Below are positions 1 to 8,614 of a stretch of DNA of 64,000 nt, piece after piece. This DNA is from Nitrospira sp. (GTDB lineage: Bacteria > Nitrospirota > Nitrospiria > Nitrospirales > Nitrospiraceae). Every line of letters starts with the position of its first letter. Position 1 is the stretch's first letter. The notes under the pieces are model-generated. The model was given only the letters and a program-made list of their open reading frames with translations, did not search any database and was not told the DNA's origin. The stretch spans positions 456,485 through 520,484 of the forward strand of contig JACOEM010000001.1 in the NCBI GenBank assembly GCA_024998565.1. The letters are read 5' to 3'. Made by a program: the position numbers and the translations under genes.

Positions 1-88
1 CGGGAGCCATCCACGCGAGCAGGGACAGGAGCAGCGCCGCCAGGGTGCTGTGGCAGGATCGGTTTTGGAGCAGGTGATGTCGAATCAT
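1..88 (-). CDS. N-terminal fragment of an exported protein, cut by the window edge
   Basis: Reading the minus strand from the ATG at 88 gives 29 codons that run off the left edge. The peptide begins MIRHHLLQNRSCHSTLAALL and continues with a Leu/Ala-rich stretch ending near WMAP. This is a polar, basic n-region followed by a hydrophobic core, as expected for a Sec signal peptide. A purine-rich GAGGGAG lies about 11 bases upstream on the minus strand. The gene is divergent from ettA. The mature protein lies outside the window, so no function can be given. Confidence 0.55.
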   Translation of the reverse strand, partial: MIRHHLLQNRSCHSTLAALLLSLLAWMAP

Positions 89-188
89 GGGAATGGGGAC
101 TCCCTCGCGGTTGTGAATCAAGCCGTGCTTTGTTATGGTGACCGATTGCACGAACGAACAGACGGCTCACACTCTACCGAGGATGGCT

Positions 189-1871
189 ATGGCGACGAAC
201 GATAAGCAAGTAATTTTTTCACTGGTCGGTGTCGGCAAGGTCTATCCGCCGAAGAAGCAGGTCCTGCGCGATATCTACCTGGGCTTTTACTACGGCGCCA
301 AGATCGGCGTGCTGGGGTTGAACGGGTCCGGAAAAAGCTCATTGCTCAAAATTATTGCCGGGACCGATCCCAACTATGTCGGTGAGATCACCCGCTCGAA
401 GGGCTACAGTGTCGGACTGCTCGAACAGGAACCGCAACTCGACCCCAACAAGACCGTCAAAGAGGTCGTCGAGGAAGGCAAGAAGGAACTGGTCGCCTTG
501 CTGCACGAGTACGAGGCGGTCAGCAACAGCATGGGCGAAGCCGGCCCCGATGAGATGGAAAAGCTCATCGACAAACAGGCTCAATTGCAGGAAAAGATCG
601 AAGCGGCCAACGGCTGGGAACTGGAGAGCGAACTCGAAATCGCCATGGATGCACTGCGCTGTCCCCCCGCAGATCAGAAAGTGAACGTGCTATCAGGAGG
701 TGAAAAACGCCGCGTGGCCCTCTGCCGACTCATGATTCAGGAGCCCGACATTTTGCTGCTCGACGAGCCGACCAATCACCTCGATGCGGAATCCGTGCAA
801 TGGCTGGAGCAGCACCTGCAACAGTACAAGGGTACGGTCATCGCCGTGACGCACGACCGCTATTTTCTCGACAACGTGGCGGGCTGGATTCTGGAACTCG
901 ATCGCGGCTCCGGCATTCCCTTCCAAGGCAACTACACGGCGTGGCTCGAACAGAAGCAGGATCGGTTGGAGAAGGAAGAGAAGGCCGAATCCAAGCGCAA
1001 GAAAACACTCGAGCATGAGTTGGAATGGATTCGCATGTCGCCGAAGGCCCGGCAGTCGAAGGGTAAGGCACGTCTCAACCGATATGAGGAATTAGTCAAT
1101 CAAAAGCAGGACCAACTGGCCGCCGATCTGGAAATCTATATTCCGCCGGGACCTCGGCTCGGCGATCTGGTGGTCGAGGCCAAGGGCATCAGCAAGGCGT
1201 TCGGCGACAACGTGCTCTATGAAAATGTCGAATTCAGCCTGCCGAAGGGCGGCATCGTCGGCGTCGTCGGTCCCAACGGCGCAGGCAAAACGACCATGTT
1301 TCGCATGATTATCGGCAAGGAGAAGCCGGATACGGGCACCATCCGCATCGGCGAGACGGTCAAGCTCGGCTATGTGGATCAGGATCGTTCGCTCGATCCC
1401 AACAAGACGGTGTACGAAGTCATTTCCGACGGCCAGGACACGATCATGCTGGGCAAAGCCGAAGTGAATGCCCGCGGCTACTGCGCGCGCTTCAACTTCG
1501 CCGGCACCGATCAGCAGAAGAAGGTGAAGGATCTGTCAGGCGGCGAGCGGAACCGCGTGCATCTCGCGCGTATGTTGAAAGAAGGGGCCAACCTCATCAT
1601 CCTCGACGAACCGACGAACGATCTGGATGTGAACACGTTGCGCGCATTGGAAGAGGGGTTGGAAGGATTCGCCGGCTGCGCCGTCATCAGCAGTCACGAT
1701 CGCTGGTTCTTGGACCGCGTCGCCACCCATATCATGGCCTTCGAAGGCGACAGCAAAGTGGTGTGGTACGAGGGCAACTACAGCGAATACGAAGCCGATC
1801 GTAAGAAACGGCTCGGCAAAGAAGCCGACCAGCCGCATCGGATACGCTATCGCAAACTGACCAGGAATTAG
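189..1871 (+). CDS. ettA: Energy-dependent translational throttle protein EttA (ABC-F ATPase)
   Basis: About 560 residues, the usual EttA length. ABC-F proteins bind the ribosomal E site; EttA gates the first elongation step according to ATP/ADP level. The first ATPase domain has Walker [10 protein letters not shown] near residues 43-51, signature [11 protein letters not shown] and Walker [12 protein letters not shown]. The second has [23 protein letters not shown] and [10 protein letters not shown]. The charged linker between them ([14 protein letters not shown] onward) is the P-site tRNA-interaction motif. There is no transmembrane segment, so it is not a transporter. The frame is open from 135, but GAGG at 179-182 sits six bases before the ATG at 189, and the N-terminus then matches family length. 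It stands alone; repeat family A begins at its stop codon. Confidence 0.95.
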   Translation: MATNDKQVIFSLVGVGKVYPPKKQVLRDIYLGFYYGAKIGVLGLNGSGKSSLLKIIAGTDPNYVGEITRSKGYSVGLLEQEPQLDPNKTVKEVVEEGKKELVALLHEYEAVSNSMGEAGPDEMEKLIDKQAQLQEKIEAANGWELESELEIAMDALRCPPADQKVNVLSGGEKRRVALCRLMIQEPDILLLDEPTNHLDAESVQWLEQHLQQYKGTVIAVTHDRYFLDNVAGWILELDRGSGIPFQGNYTAWLEQKQDRLEKEEKAESKRKKTLEHELEWIRMSPKARQSKGKARLNRYEELVNQKQDQLAADLEIYIPPGPRLGDLVVEAKGISKAFGDNVLYENVEFSLPKGGIVGVVGPNGAGKTTMFRMIIGKEKPDTGTIRIGETVKLGYVDQDRSLDPNKTVYEVISDGQDTIMLGKAEVNARGYCARFNFAGTDQQKKVKDLSGGERNRVHLARMLKEGANLIILDEPTNDLDVNTLRALEEGLEGFAGCAVISSHDRWFLDRVATHIMAFEGDSKVVWYEGNYSEYEADRKKRLGKEADQPHRIRYRKLTRN

Positions 1872-1998
1872 CAGGCTGTTGAAAAAGGGCTGCCAGCGGC
1901 GTTCTCAGTCGCACGCCTCCCTGCGACGTACCCGGAGGGTACGCCTCAGTCGTCGTGCTTCCTGCGGCCTTGCTGGACAGCCTTTTTGAACAGCCTGC
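1871..1998. repeat. Repeat family A, intact copy 1 (about 128 bp, palindromic ends)
   Basis: The ends are inverted repeats: GCAGGCTGTTGAAAAAGG on the left and CCTTTTTGAACAGCCTGC on the right, with one central mismatch. Inside come CTGCCAGC and CTTGCTGGACAG, also near-complementary, and a central ACGTACC...GGGTACGC. The outer base is the last base of the ettA stop codon. The same layout recurs at 14233-14358 and, degenerate, at 10807, 15189, 19359 and 49427. It has no coding capacity. It could fold as a long hairpin ending in a T run and so act as a terminator for ettA. Confidence 0.8.
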
Positions 1999-2069
1999 GA
2001 TGGTTCTCAGCTTGTCACGATTCTTGCCGGAGAAACATCCGTTTTTCCGACTCAGCCGTAGATTCACAC

Positions 2070-3326
2070 ATGAGCATGTTACTGGGACGTTCCCTGTGCT
2101 GTTGGCTCGCGACGCTGCTGCTGACCTCCGTGTCCTGCACGACTGCCGATCCTCCTCGGGTCCTCTCCCCTGAGCCTCGTGCCTCCCACACCAGAGCGAC
2201 ACTGCACTTGGGGCACAAGGAATTGGCGGATGGCCGGTTCGTCGGAATGGCCTTTTCCGGTGGGGGAAGCCGCGCGGCGGTGTTCGGGGCGGCGGTGATG
2301 AAGGAATTGGACCGGCTGGGTGTGCTCCAGCAGGTCGATGTGCTGTCTGCGGTATCCGGAGGGGCACTGCCCGCGGCGTCTTACGCGCTGGAGGGGTATC
2401 GTGATTTCAATTTCCAGAACGGGTTTGCGGAATTGGTCGGACGGGATTTTCAAGGCGCGATGCTGGGTCCCTGGTATACCGTTCCCCAGAACGCGATCCG
2501 GTATGCCGTGACCGATCGGGTTCCAGCCGAACAGGTCATTCGCGTCCTGGACGACCGGCTTTTTCGCGGCGCGACCTTTGCCGATTTGAATCCTTCGAAG
2601 CCGATTCTTCTGCTGAACTCGACCGATGCCCTCACCGGCGATCCACTGGTCATTTCCGATGAACGGTTCGCGGAGCTACACCAGCCGCTGGCGCCCTTCA
2701 GCATCGCCCGCGCCGTCTATATGTCGGCGGCCTATCCCGGGGTGCTGGAGCCGCTGGCCATCTCGGATGGAGAGGCAGGTCGCAACGGGTCTGGCTCCTT
2801 GCCGATATTGGCGTACGATGGAGGCGCGGCTGACAATCTCGGCATTCGAACCCTCATGCAAGTTGTAGAGAGTGCGTTGTCGGAACGGTCGATGATGGAC
2901 CTCTTTCCGCAGGGCTGTCTGGTCATCTCTGTTGATGCCACCGGGCGGCAGAGAAACGACTCGCGCAAACCGCTTTCTGCCGCTGCGGCTCTGCTCAGAG
3001 GCCATCGGCGCAACGTGCTGGAGCTGGCCGGGATTCCTGTGTCACAGCAGGATGCGTCGATGTTCGGCACCTTTCAGGTGGGCATGAACGGAAACGGCGG
3101 GTCCTGCCGCTTCTGGCACATTGCGTTACGCCAGTTGCCGGACAGCGATCCATTGGGCGATCGCGTGACCCATATCAAGACGAATCTCGGGTTGTCGGCG
3201 GAAGATCAGGCGGCCCTCGCCACCGCAGCGGCCCGGCTCGTGGCGAAGGGCCGCGAGGAGATGCATCAAGCCGACGGGTGGGCCGAGTTTATGAGTGCCC
3301 GGCCCGCACTGCTCACGCATCCATGA
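2070..3326 (+). CDS. Patatin-like phospholipase family lipoprotein
   Basis: 418 residues. It begins with a signal sequence (MSMLLGRSLCCWLATLLL) ending at a lipobox-like TSVSC, so it is probably an exported lipoprotein. The catalytic core shows the oxyanion motif GGGSRAAVFG, the nucleophile elbow SAVSGGA (Gly at the first position of GxSxG is replaced, as in several bacterial patatins) and the dyad Asp in YDGGAADNLG. These are the serine-aspartate dyad features of patatin lipases, which hydrolyse acyl esters of phospholipids. The open frame extends back to a TTG inside repeat A, but the ATG at 2070 starts the signal peptide. It overlaps the next gene by ATGA, implying translational coupling with the two SDR-like genes. 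Confidence 0.85.
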   Translation: MSMLLGRSLCCWLATLLLTSVSCTTADPPRVLSPEPRASHTRATLHLGHKELADGRFVGMAFSGGGSRAAVFGAAVMKELDRLGVLQQVDVLSAVSGGALPAASYALEGYRDFNFQNGFAELVGRDFQGAMLGPWYTVPQNAIRYAVTDRVPAEQVIRVLDDRLFRGATFADLNPSKPILLLNSTDALTGDPLVISDERFAELHQPLAPFSIARAVYMSAAYPGVLEPLAISDGEAGRNGSGSLPILAYDGGAADNLGIRTLMQVVESALSERSMMDLFPQGCLVISVDATGRQRNDSRKPLSAAAALLRGHRRNVLELAGIPVSQQDASMFGTFQVGMNGNGGSCRFWHIALRQLPDSDPLGDRVTHIKTNLGLSAEDQAALATAAARLVAKGREEMHQADGWAEFMSARPALLTHP

Positions 3327-3997
3327 CGACACCCCTCATGACCCGGCGCGTGTTTGTGACCGGCGCAACCGGCTATCTTGGCGCGCGGCTCATTCCGTTG
3401 TTGCTTGAACGGGGTCATCAGGTGACCGCCCTGGCTCGGCCGGAATCAGTCCGTAGGGTTCCCACCGGATGCCAGATCGTCGTCGGCAATCCGCTGGAGA
3501 GCGGGACGTTCGTTGAGCAGGTGCTCGGCGCCGATACCCTCGTGCACCTGGTGGGTGTGCCGAAACCTGCACCCTGGAAAGGCTCGCAGTTCCGCGCCAT
3601 CGACGGGCCTTCGGCCATGGCAGCGATCCGTGCAGCCCGCGAAGCGGGCGTGCGACATATGGTTTATGTCAGCGTGGCGCATCCGGCTCCCGTCATGCGG
3701 GACTATATTGCCGTGCGTAGCGAATGCGAAGCGGCGATTGCGGGAGCGGGGTTGGTCGCGACGATCCTCAGGCCCTGGTATATTCTCGGTCCGGGTCATT
3801 GGTGGCCAGTGGCGCTGCAGCCGGTCTATCGGCTGATGGAGCAGTTCCCGGGAACGAGAGCCGTCGCTCTGAGGCTGGGTTTGGTCACAATTCACGAGAT
3901 GCTCATGACGACGCTGTGGGCGATTGAACAGCCACCGTCCGGTAGTCGGGTGATCGAGGTGCCGGAGATCCGTCGCCTCGGCCGGAGTGACGCATGA
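3323..3997 (+). CDS. NAD(P)-binding SDR/NmrA-like family protein
   Basis: 224 residues with an N-terminal Rossmann motif (TGATGYLG near residues 13-20). The usual catalytic YxxxK is replaced by YIAVR, as seen in atypical SDRs of the NmrA/NDUFA9 type, which bind dinucleotide without obvious dehydrogenase chemistry. The start ATG overlaps the stop of the lipase gene (ATGA), and the next SDR gene overlaps its stop the same way. An activity on a lipid or sugar substrate is possible from context but not shown. Confidence 0.8.
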   Translation: MTTPLMTRRVFVTGATGYLGARLIPLLLERGHQVTALARPESVRRVPTGCQIVVGNPLESGTFVEQVLGADTLVHLVGVPKPAPWKGSQFRAIDGPSAMAAIRAAREAGVRHMVYVSVAHPAPVMRDYIAVRSECEAAIAGAGLVATILRPWYILGPGHWWPVALQPVYRLMEQFPGTRAVALRLGLVTIHEMLMTTLWAIEQPPSGSRVIEVPEIRRLGRSDA

Positions 3998-4866
3998 AAC
4001 CGACCGCTTTGATTACCGGGGCCGGCGGGCTGATCGGCGGGTACCTCGTCAGAACCGCTGCGCGCTGGGCCCCGCAGTGGAACGTGTGCGGTGTCACCAG
4101 GACCGAGACGGATTTGACCGACTCGATGCAGGTACGGGAACTCTGGCGCCGATCGAGACCGGCTCTGGTCATCCACTGTGCGGCCCTGAGCCGAACCGGC
4201 GCCTGCGAGCAGGACCCGGCGCGGGCCAGGCACATCAATGTCGATGCGACTCGCGCTCTGGCTGCCGCCGCCCGGGACATCCCCTTTATTTTTCTATCTA
4301 CTGATCAGGTGTTCGACGGCGCGAAGGGCTGGTATGTCGAAACGGATGCGGTGCATCCCCTGAATGTGTATGGACAGACGAAGGCAGAAGCGGAGCAGGT
4401 GGTACTCGAGAATCCGGTCCATTCAATCGTTCGTATCGCCCTGACGGCGGGCACCTCGCCGACTCACGACCGGAGTTTTGTCGAAGACATGTTGCGGGCT
4501 GCGGGCAAGGGGACGAAGCTGACGCTCTTCACGGACGAGTTCCGCTGCCCCATTCCGGCCGGACCATTGGTGCGTGCCCTGTGGGAGTTTGCCGCTCAGC
4601 CGCGGGCGGGCCTCTATCACCTGGGTGGGAGCGAGCGGTTGTCTCGATGGGAAATCGGTGAGTTGCTGGCGAGGCGCTATCCGGAACTCCGGCCCTGGAT
4701 TCAACCCGGGTCAGTCGCCGACTATCATGGCCCGCCGCGTCCTCCGGACCTCTCGATGCGAAGCGACAAGATGCAGGCGCTGCTGTCGTTCCGCCTGCCG
4801 GGTTTTCGTCACTGGCTCAATGGTGACTTCTCGGTCGGCGACGATCCCTGGGGCACAGGTCAGTGA
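3994..4866 (+). CDS. SDR family oxidoreductase, RmlD (dTDP-4-dehydrorhamnose reductase)-like
   Basis: 290 residues. It has the Rossmann motif TGAGGLIG, the RmlD-type segment FIFLSTDQVFDG and the catalytic YGQTK. Length and motifs fit the RmlD substrate-binding family, which reduces dTDP-4-keto-rhamnose. No rmlA, rmlB or rmlC neighbour is present, so the substrate may be another nucleotide sugar or S-adenosylmethionine-like ligand (MAT2B-type). It overlaps the preceding SDR gene by ATGA and its last 7 bp overlap the convergent cytochrome gene. Confidence 0.8.
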   Translation: MKPTALITGAGGLIGGYLVRTAARWAPQWNVCGVTRTETDLTDSMQVRELWRRSRPALVIHCAALSRTGACEQDPARARHINVDATRALAAAARDIPFIFLSTDQVFDGAKGWYVETDAVHPLNVYGQTKAEAEQVVLENPVHSIVRIALTAGTSPTHDRSFVEDMLRAAGKGTKLTLFTDEFRCPIPAGPLVRALWEFAAQPRAGLYHLGGSERLSRWEIGELLARRYPELRPWIQPGSVADYHGPPRPPDLSMRSDKMQALLSFRLPGFRHWLNGDFSVGDDPWGTGQ

Positions 4867-5216
4867 GGCAAGGTGCGAATGTAGGCCAGCACATTCCGAA
4901 TGTCGCGTTCGGAGAGGAGGCCTTTCCAGGACGGCATGTTCGGTTTGCCTTCATGAATGGTGGCCAGCAGGGCACGGTCGGATTTTTTTCTGGTCGCCGG
5001 TGCCGTGAGATTCGCTGGATCGGGCCCCAGTAGTTTGTATCCATCCCCTTTGCCTTGAACTCCGTGACATCCGGCGCAGTGTTTGATGAAGAGCGTCTTA
5101 CCCTTCGCAGGGTGAGCCGCTTTCGGGGAAGCATTCTCGCCGGCCTCGGATTGCATCGGGAGTGTCGCCGCAAAGGCCATCGCGAGGATCAGCACGTTGA
5201 CGAAACCCATGTTCAT
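4860..5216 (-). CDS. Small c-type cytochrome, single haem
   Basis: 118 residues with a signal peptide (MNMGFVNVLILAMAFAATLP, cleavage near SEA). The mature protein has one haem-binding CAGCH and a probable Met axial ligand in KPNMPSW, giving a class I cytochrome c fold suited to periplasmic electron transfer. The ATG at 5216 is preceded by GGAGGGA at a spacing of about 5-7, which rejects the longer upstream frame. It is transcribed convergently with the SDR genes. Nitrospira-type genomes carry many such small cytochromes; the partner is not evident here. Confidence 0.9.
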   Translation of the reverse strand: MNMGFVNVLILAMAFAATLPMQSEAGENASPKAAHPAKGKTLFIKHCAGCHGVQGKGDGYKLLGPDPANLTAPATRKKSDRALLATIHEGKPNMPSWKGLLSERDIRNVLAYIRTLPH

Positions 5217-5400
5217 AACGGTCCCTCCGGTGTGATGTGACGGTGCGTGCCGCAGTGCATGTCCGGAATCATACCCGCCTCTGAACCCGAATGCCATTCG
5301 ACTCCTGCGACCCTGTCTTGAGCGTGACCGCCATAGTACAATCGCAGACTCTGTGCGGTGAAGACGATTCGTTGTCAGTCCACCTCCGGTAGCTGATCGC

Positions 5401-6219
5401 ATGACACTGCGAGATCCCCTGTCCCTCCTCATCACCGCCTGGGCGGCCTCCGCAGCCTTGATGGTCCTGCTCTGGTTGATCGAGCGCCGCATACGTAACG
5501 CGTCCATCGCCGATGTGGGCTGGTGTTACGGGCTGGCACTGGTGGTGTGGTGGTACGCAGGCTCCGGTGCGGGAGAACCGGCCAGGCGCTTGCTGGTGGC
5601 GTTGATGATCTCTCTCTATGCCGTCCGCCTGGGCACACACGTGCTCATCGACCGGGTGTGGCGCAAGCAGGAGGATGGGCGATATCGGGCTTTGCGCCAT
5701 CAATGGGGCGCGCACGAGTCCTCGCGCATGTTCTGGTATTTCCAGCTCCAGGCTGCCGCCATCGCGTTTTTTTCTCTCCCGCCGCTTGTGGTCATGCAGA
5801 ACCCCCATCCGCCGTTTCATTTTTGGGACCTGATTGGATTTCTCTGGTGGGCTGTGGCGGTCACGGGTGAGGCTGTGGCCGATCGGCAGCTGGCTGCGTT
5901 TCGCAGCAAACCGTGGAATACCGGTCGTGTGTGCCGGATCGGTCTGTGGCGCTACTCACGCCATCCCAACTACTTCTTCGAATGGCTGCACTGGTGGAGT
6001 TATGTGTGGATGGCGCTGGCGATTCCTACGGGAGGCTGGGGCCTGACGCTGATCGGTCCGATGGTCATGGGCGTAGCGCTGCTGAAGGTCACCGGCATTC
6101 CCTGGACGGAAGCGCAGAGCATGGCAAGCCGTGGTGAGGAATATGCGGAGTACCGGCGCACCACCAACGCATTCTTTCCCTGGTTTCCGCGCCGGATAAG
6201 CGCAAAACGTGAAACGTGA
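5401..6219 (+). CDS. DUF1295 domain membrane protein (steroid 5-alpha-reductase-like)
   Basis: 272 residues with about six or seven hydrophobic segments. The C-terminal half has RYSRHPNYFFEWLHWWSYV and a final EYAEYRRTTNAFFPWFP, the signature of DUF1295 and the related isoprenylcysteine methyltransferase / steroid reductase superfamily. These are integral membrane enzymes or enzyme-like proteins acting on lipidic substrates; the bacterial substrate is usually unknown. It is divergent from the cytochrome gene across about 180 bp. No strong ribosome-binding site is seen before 5401. Confidence 0.85.
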   Translation: MTLRDPLSLLITAWAASAALMVLLWLIERRIRNASIADVGWCYGLALVVWWYAGSGAGEPARRLLVALMISLYAVRLGTHVLIDRVWRKQEDGRYRALRHQWGAHESSRMFWYFQLQAAAIAFFSLPPLVVMQNPHPPFHFWDLIGFLWWAVAVTGEAVADRQLAAFRSKPWNTGRVCRIGLWRYSRHPNYFFEWLHWWSYVWMALAIPTGGWGLTLIGPMVMGVALLKVTGIPWTEAQSMASRGEEYAEYRRTTNAFFPWFPRRISAKRET

Positions 6220-6237
6220 AAGGCACTTCGCGGGGAC

Positions 6238-6330
6238 TCAGAGCATATGGCTGATGGCCCTCTCTTTGCACCATACGCTCCTCTATCCGGATGAGAGACG
6301 AACCACACTTCACGAACGACGGACCAAGGT
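6238..6330. repeat. Repeat family B, copy 1
   Basis: Begins AGAGCATATGGCTGATGGCC, later has CCATACGCTC (inverted relative to the left end) and then GAGAGACG...CTTCACGAACGACGG. The same blocks occur in the same order at 14515-14656 with extra sequence in between, and the left block recurs beside the four-helix-bundle gene at 55769. No open frame of substance. It fills most of the gap between the DUF1295 gene and the convergent lipoprotein gene. Confidence 0.6.
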
Positions 6331-6383
6331 GACGACCTTTCTACGCATCTCGCGGCGATTCCAGGAGAACTATATAACGGGGG

Positions 6384-6608
6384 CTACGGTTTGTCGGTGA
6401 GTTCAGTCAGTCGTGCACGCGCCGTTTTGGCGGCGGGACTGTCCGGGTAATGACGGAGAATGTCTTCGTACAGTTCCCTGGCGTGGGCCTTGTTGGTCTG
6501 GCGCTCTTCGAACTGGGCCGTCTCGAGCATCTGCGCAGCCTGGTCGGGACCGCAGGCGGAGAGTGCCAGCAGAAGAGTCGAGACGATCCACGTGGCGACT
6601 CTGTTCAT
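6384..6608 (-). CDS. Small lipoprotein with one TPR-like helix pair
   Basis: 74 residues. MNRVATWIVSTLLLALSAC is a lipoprotein signal with lipobox LSAC. The mature part (AHARELYEDILRHYPDSPAA) resembles one TPR or YfiO/BamD-type unit. AAAGGA lies about 8 bases upstream of the ATG at 6608, so the long upstream extension of the frame is rejected. It is probably an outer-membrane-anchored helper protein; no specific role can be assigned. Confidence 0.75.
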   Translation of the reverse strand: MNRVATWIVSTLLLALSACGPDQAAQMLETAQFEERQTNKAHARELYEDILRHYPDSPAAKTARARLTELTDKP

Positions 6609-6724
6609 GCGACGGTCCTTTCGGCTGACGTGTCGCGCAATGTCGTGATGAGTTGAGACATGTGCGTAGTGTCGCCCAAGACGCCGGGAGTTGCAAGAAG
6701 GCAGGGTCGAGGTGACACTCGATG

Positions 6725-7036
6725 TCAGGGGGATTCGTGCTCGCGGATGCCGTATCGCGGAGAGGTGATGGCTTCGCTGCGGCAGCGCGGGCAGCGGCTG
6801 GGGCGGGTGAGTCTCGTTCGTTCGCGGAAGACGTACGTGCACTCCTGGCATTCCGACGGTTCAAGCAGGAATGTCCGCGCGGGATCGCGAGACAGGGTTT
6901 TGACGATATGCGTCATATGGTCTTCCACCTGTCGTTCCGGCATGCCGAGCAGTTGCGCCAGTTGGTGAGAAGACAACAGAGTACCGGTCAACAGCTCGAT
7001 GATCCGCCGTCGTGGTGTCAGTCCGGGTGACAACAT
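6725..7036 (-). CDS. Putative transcriptional regulator: HTH plus C-terminal zinc ribbon
   Basis: 103 residues. The N-terminal half (RRRIIELLTGTLLSSHQLAQ onward) looks like a winged-helix region, with SSHQLAQLLGMPERQVEDHM as the probable helix-turn-helix. The C-terminal half has two CxxC knuckles (CQECTYVF and CPRCRSE) forming a rubredoxin-like zinc ribbon. Proteins of this architecture are annotated as predicted HTH/Zn-ribbon regulators, mainly in archaea and anaerobes. It is divergent from tldD with about 115 bp between start codons, so it may regulate that operon or itself. Confidence 0.8.
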   Translation of the reverse strand: MLSPGLTPRRRIIELLTGTLLSSHQLAQLLGMPERQVEDHMTHIVKTLSRDPARTFLLEPSECQECTYVFRERTRLTRPSRCPRCRSEAITSPRYGIREHESP

Positions 7037-7097
7037 CAGCGGGTATCTTAGGGGAACGGCCTGCCGATGAAAAGGCAGGAATCAGCCCCCGCGATCT

Positions 7098-7106
7098 TGT
7101 TATACT
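7098..7106 (+). promoter_or_regulatory. Extended -10 promoter element for tldD
   Basis: TGTTATACT fits an extended -10 (TGn followed by TATACT). It predicts a start of transcription near 7113, about 38 bases before the tldD ATG. No convincing -35 is seen, which is common with extended -10 promoters. A short inverted repeat CCTGCC...GGCAGG just upstream (about 7060-7079) could be an operator. Confidence 0.4.
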
Positions 7107-7150
7107 ACGCAAGACTGCCCGAGCTTCCTTCCGCAACGAGAGATGCTGCT

Positions 7151-8614
7151 ATGAGTGGACCGCCGTGGGACGAGTTGGCCGAGCTGGCGTTGTCTCGCCT
7201 CTGCGCGGCCGGGGTCGAGTATGCGGATATCCGTCTGCTCGATACCACGACGCGGACGATCACCGGTGAAGATCGGCGCATCGCTCACATTCGTGAGGGC
7301 ACCGATCGCGGGTTTGGTATTCGGGTGCTGCATCGCGGCGCCTGGGGATTTGCGGCCAGCTCCATCATTTCCCTCGAAGAAATTCCGCGTGTTGCGGACC
7401 TTGCCGTAGAAATTGCCAAAGGATCGGCCTCGCTCGCCATCACGAAGGTGCATCTGGCGCCTGAGCCGGTGCATCGTGATCGTATCGTCACTCCCTGTCG
7501 ACTGGATCCCTTTGCGGTTCCTCTTGAAGAACAAACGTCGTTGCTGCTGAACACCATGGATGTGATTCAGCGACACCCGGGGATCGCCAGAAGCCAGGCC
7601 AGTTTCTGGGCCCAACGGGACCGCAAACTGTTCGCCTCCTCGGAAGGCTCACATCTTGAGTTCACCCTGCTGGCGGTGCAGGGCGAGTGCAGCGCGACGG
7701 CGGTTCAGGACGGACGGTTTGCCACGCGTTCGTTCAACAGCCCGCATTTGCGCATGGGGTATGAGTTGATCCGCGACACCGACTTTGCCCGCGAAGGGGC
7801 GCGCATCGCCGAACAGGCCGTGGAAAAGGTGCGGGCGCCGGTAATCGAGGCCGGGCGATACGATCTGGTACTCGATCCGGAACATCTGTCGTTGACGATG
7901 CATGAGTCCTGTGGACATCCCAGTGAGTTGGATCGCGCGCTCGGCTACGAGGCGAATTATGCCGGCACCAGTTTTCTGACGCCGGATAAACGCGGCACCT
8001 ATCGCTATGGCTCGTCCCACGTGAATCTGGTGGCCGACAACACCGAACCGCAGACGCTGGCGGCGACGGGGTACGACGACGATGGCGTGAGTTGCCAGAA
8101 GTGGGACATCGTGCGGGAGGGACTCTTCGTCGGATACTGCACGAACCGCGAGGTGGCGCCGCGTATCAACGAAGAACGTTCTCGTGGTTCCAATCGGGCC
8201 GATAGCTGGGGGAGCGTGCCGATGGTGCGTATCGCGAACATCGGACTGGAGCCGGGCGCGGCGACCCTCGATGAACTGCTGACCGATGTGAAGCGGGGGA
8301 TCTACATCGAAGGTCACGGTTCCTATAGTATCGATCAACGACGGTACAATTTTCAGTTCGGGGGCGATGCGTTCTGGCTGATTGAAAACGGTCGCCGTAC
8401 GCACATGGTGAGGGACGTGATCTACCACGGCATTACCCCGGAGTTTTGGGGGCGGTGTGACGGCGTTGCCGATCGCAGTCATCGACGCCGGTATGGATTT
8501 ATTACCTGCGGCAAAGGCCAACCGGGCCAATCGGGCTGGATGACCCATGCTGCCTCCCATGCCCGGTTCAGGCGTGTGGATGTCATTGCCGGAGAAGCGA
8601 AGGCCAACGAATGA
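7151..8614 (+). CDS. tldD: TldD metalloprotease subunit
   Basis: 487 residues, the normal TldD length. TldD and TldE form a heterodimeric zinc protease that degrades unfolded peptides and matures some modified peptides. The zinc motif HESCGH lies in TMHESCGHPSELDRALGYEA. The conserved C-terminal block with GIYIEGHGSYSIDQRRYNFQ is present. The ATG at 7151 has GAGAG about 8 bases upstream; an earlier in-frame ATG at 7067 would add a tail absent from the family. It overlaps tldE by ATGA. Confidence 0.93.
   Translation: MSGPPWDELAELALSRLCAAGVEYADIRLLDTTTRTITGEDRRIAHIREGTDRGFGIRVLHRGAWGFAASSIISLEEIPRVADLAVEIAKGSASLAITKVHLAPEPVHRDRIVTPCRLDPFAVPLEEQTSLLLNTMDVIQRHPGIARSQASFWAQRDRKLFASSEGSHLEFTLLAVQGECSATAVQDGRFATRSFNSPHLRMGYELIRDTDFAREGARIAEQAVEKVRAPVIEAGRYDLVLDPEHLSLTMHESCGHPSELDRALGYEANYAGTSFLTPDKRGTYRYGSSHVNLVADNTEPQTLAATGYDDDGVSCQKWDIVREGLFVGYCTNREVAPRINEERSRGSNRADSWGSVPMVRIANIGLEPGAATLDELLTDVKRGIYIEGHGSYSIDQRRYNFQFGGDAFWLIENGRRTHMVRDVIYHGITPEFWGRCDGVADRSHRRRYGFITCGKGQPGQSGWMTHAASHARFRRVDVIAGEAKANE

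Noticed and set aside
7649-8560. A 303-codon minus-strand frame opposite tldD
   Set aside because: Shadow of tldD; no recognisable domain or ribosome-binding site.
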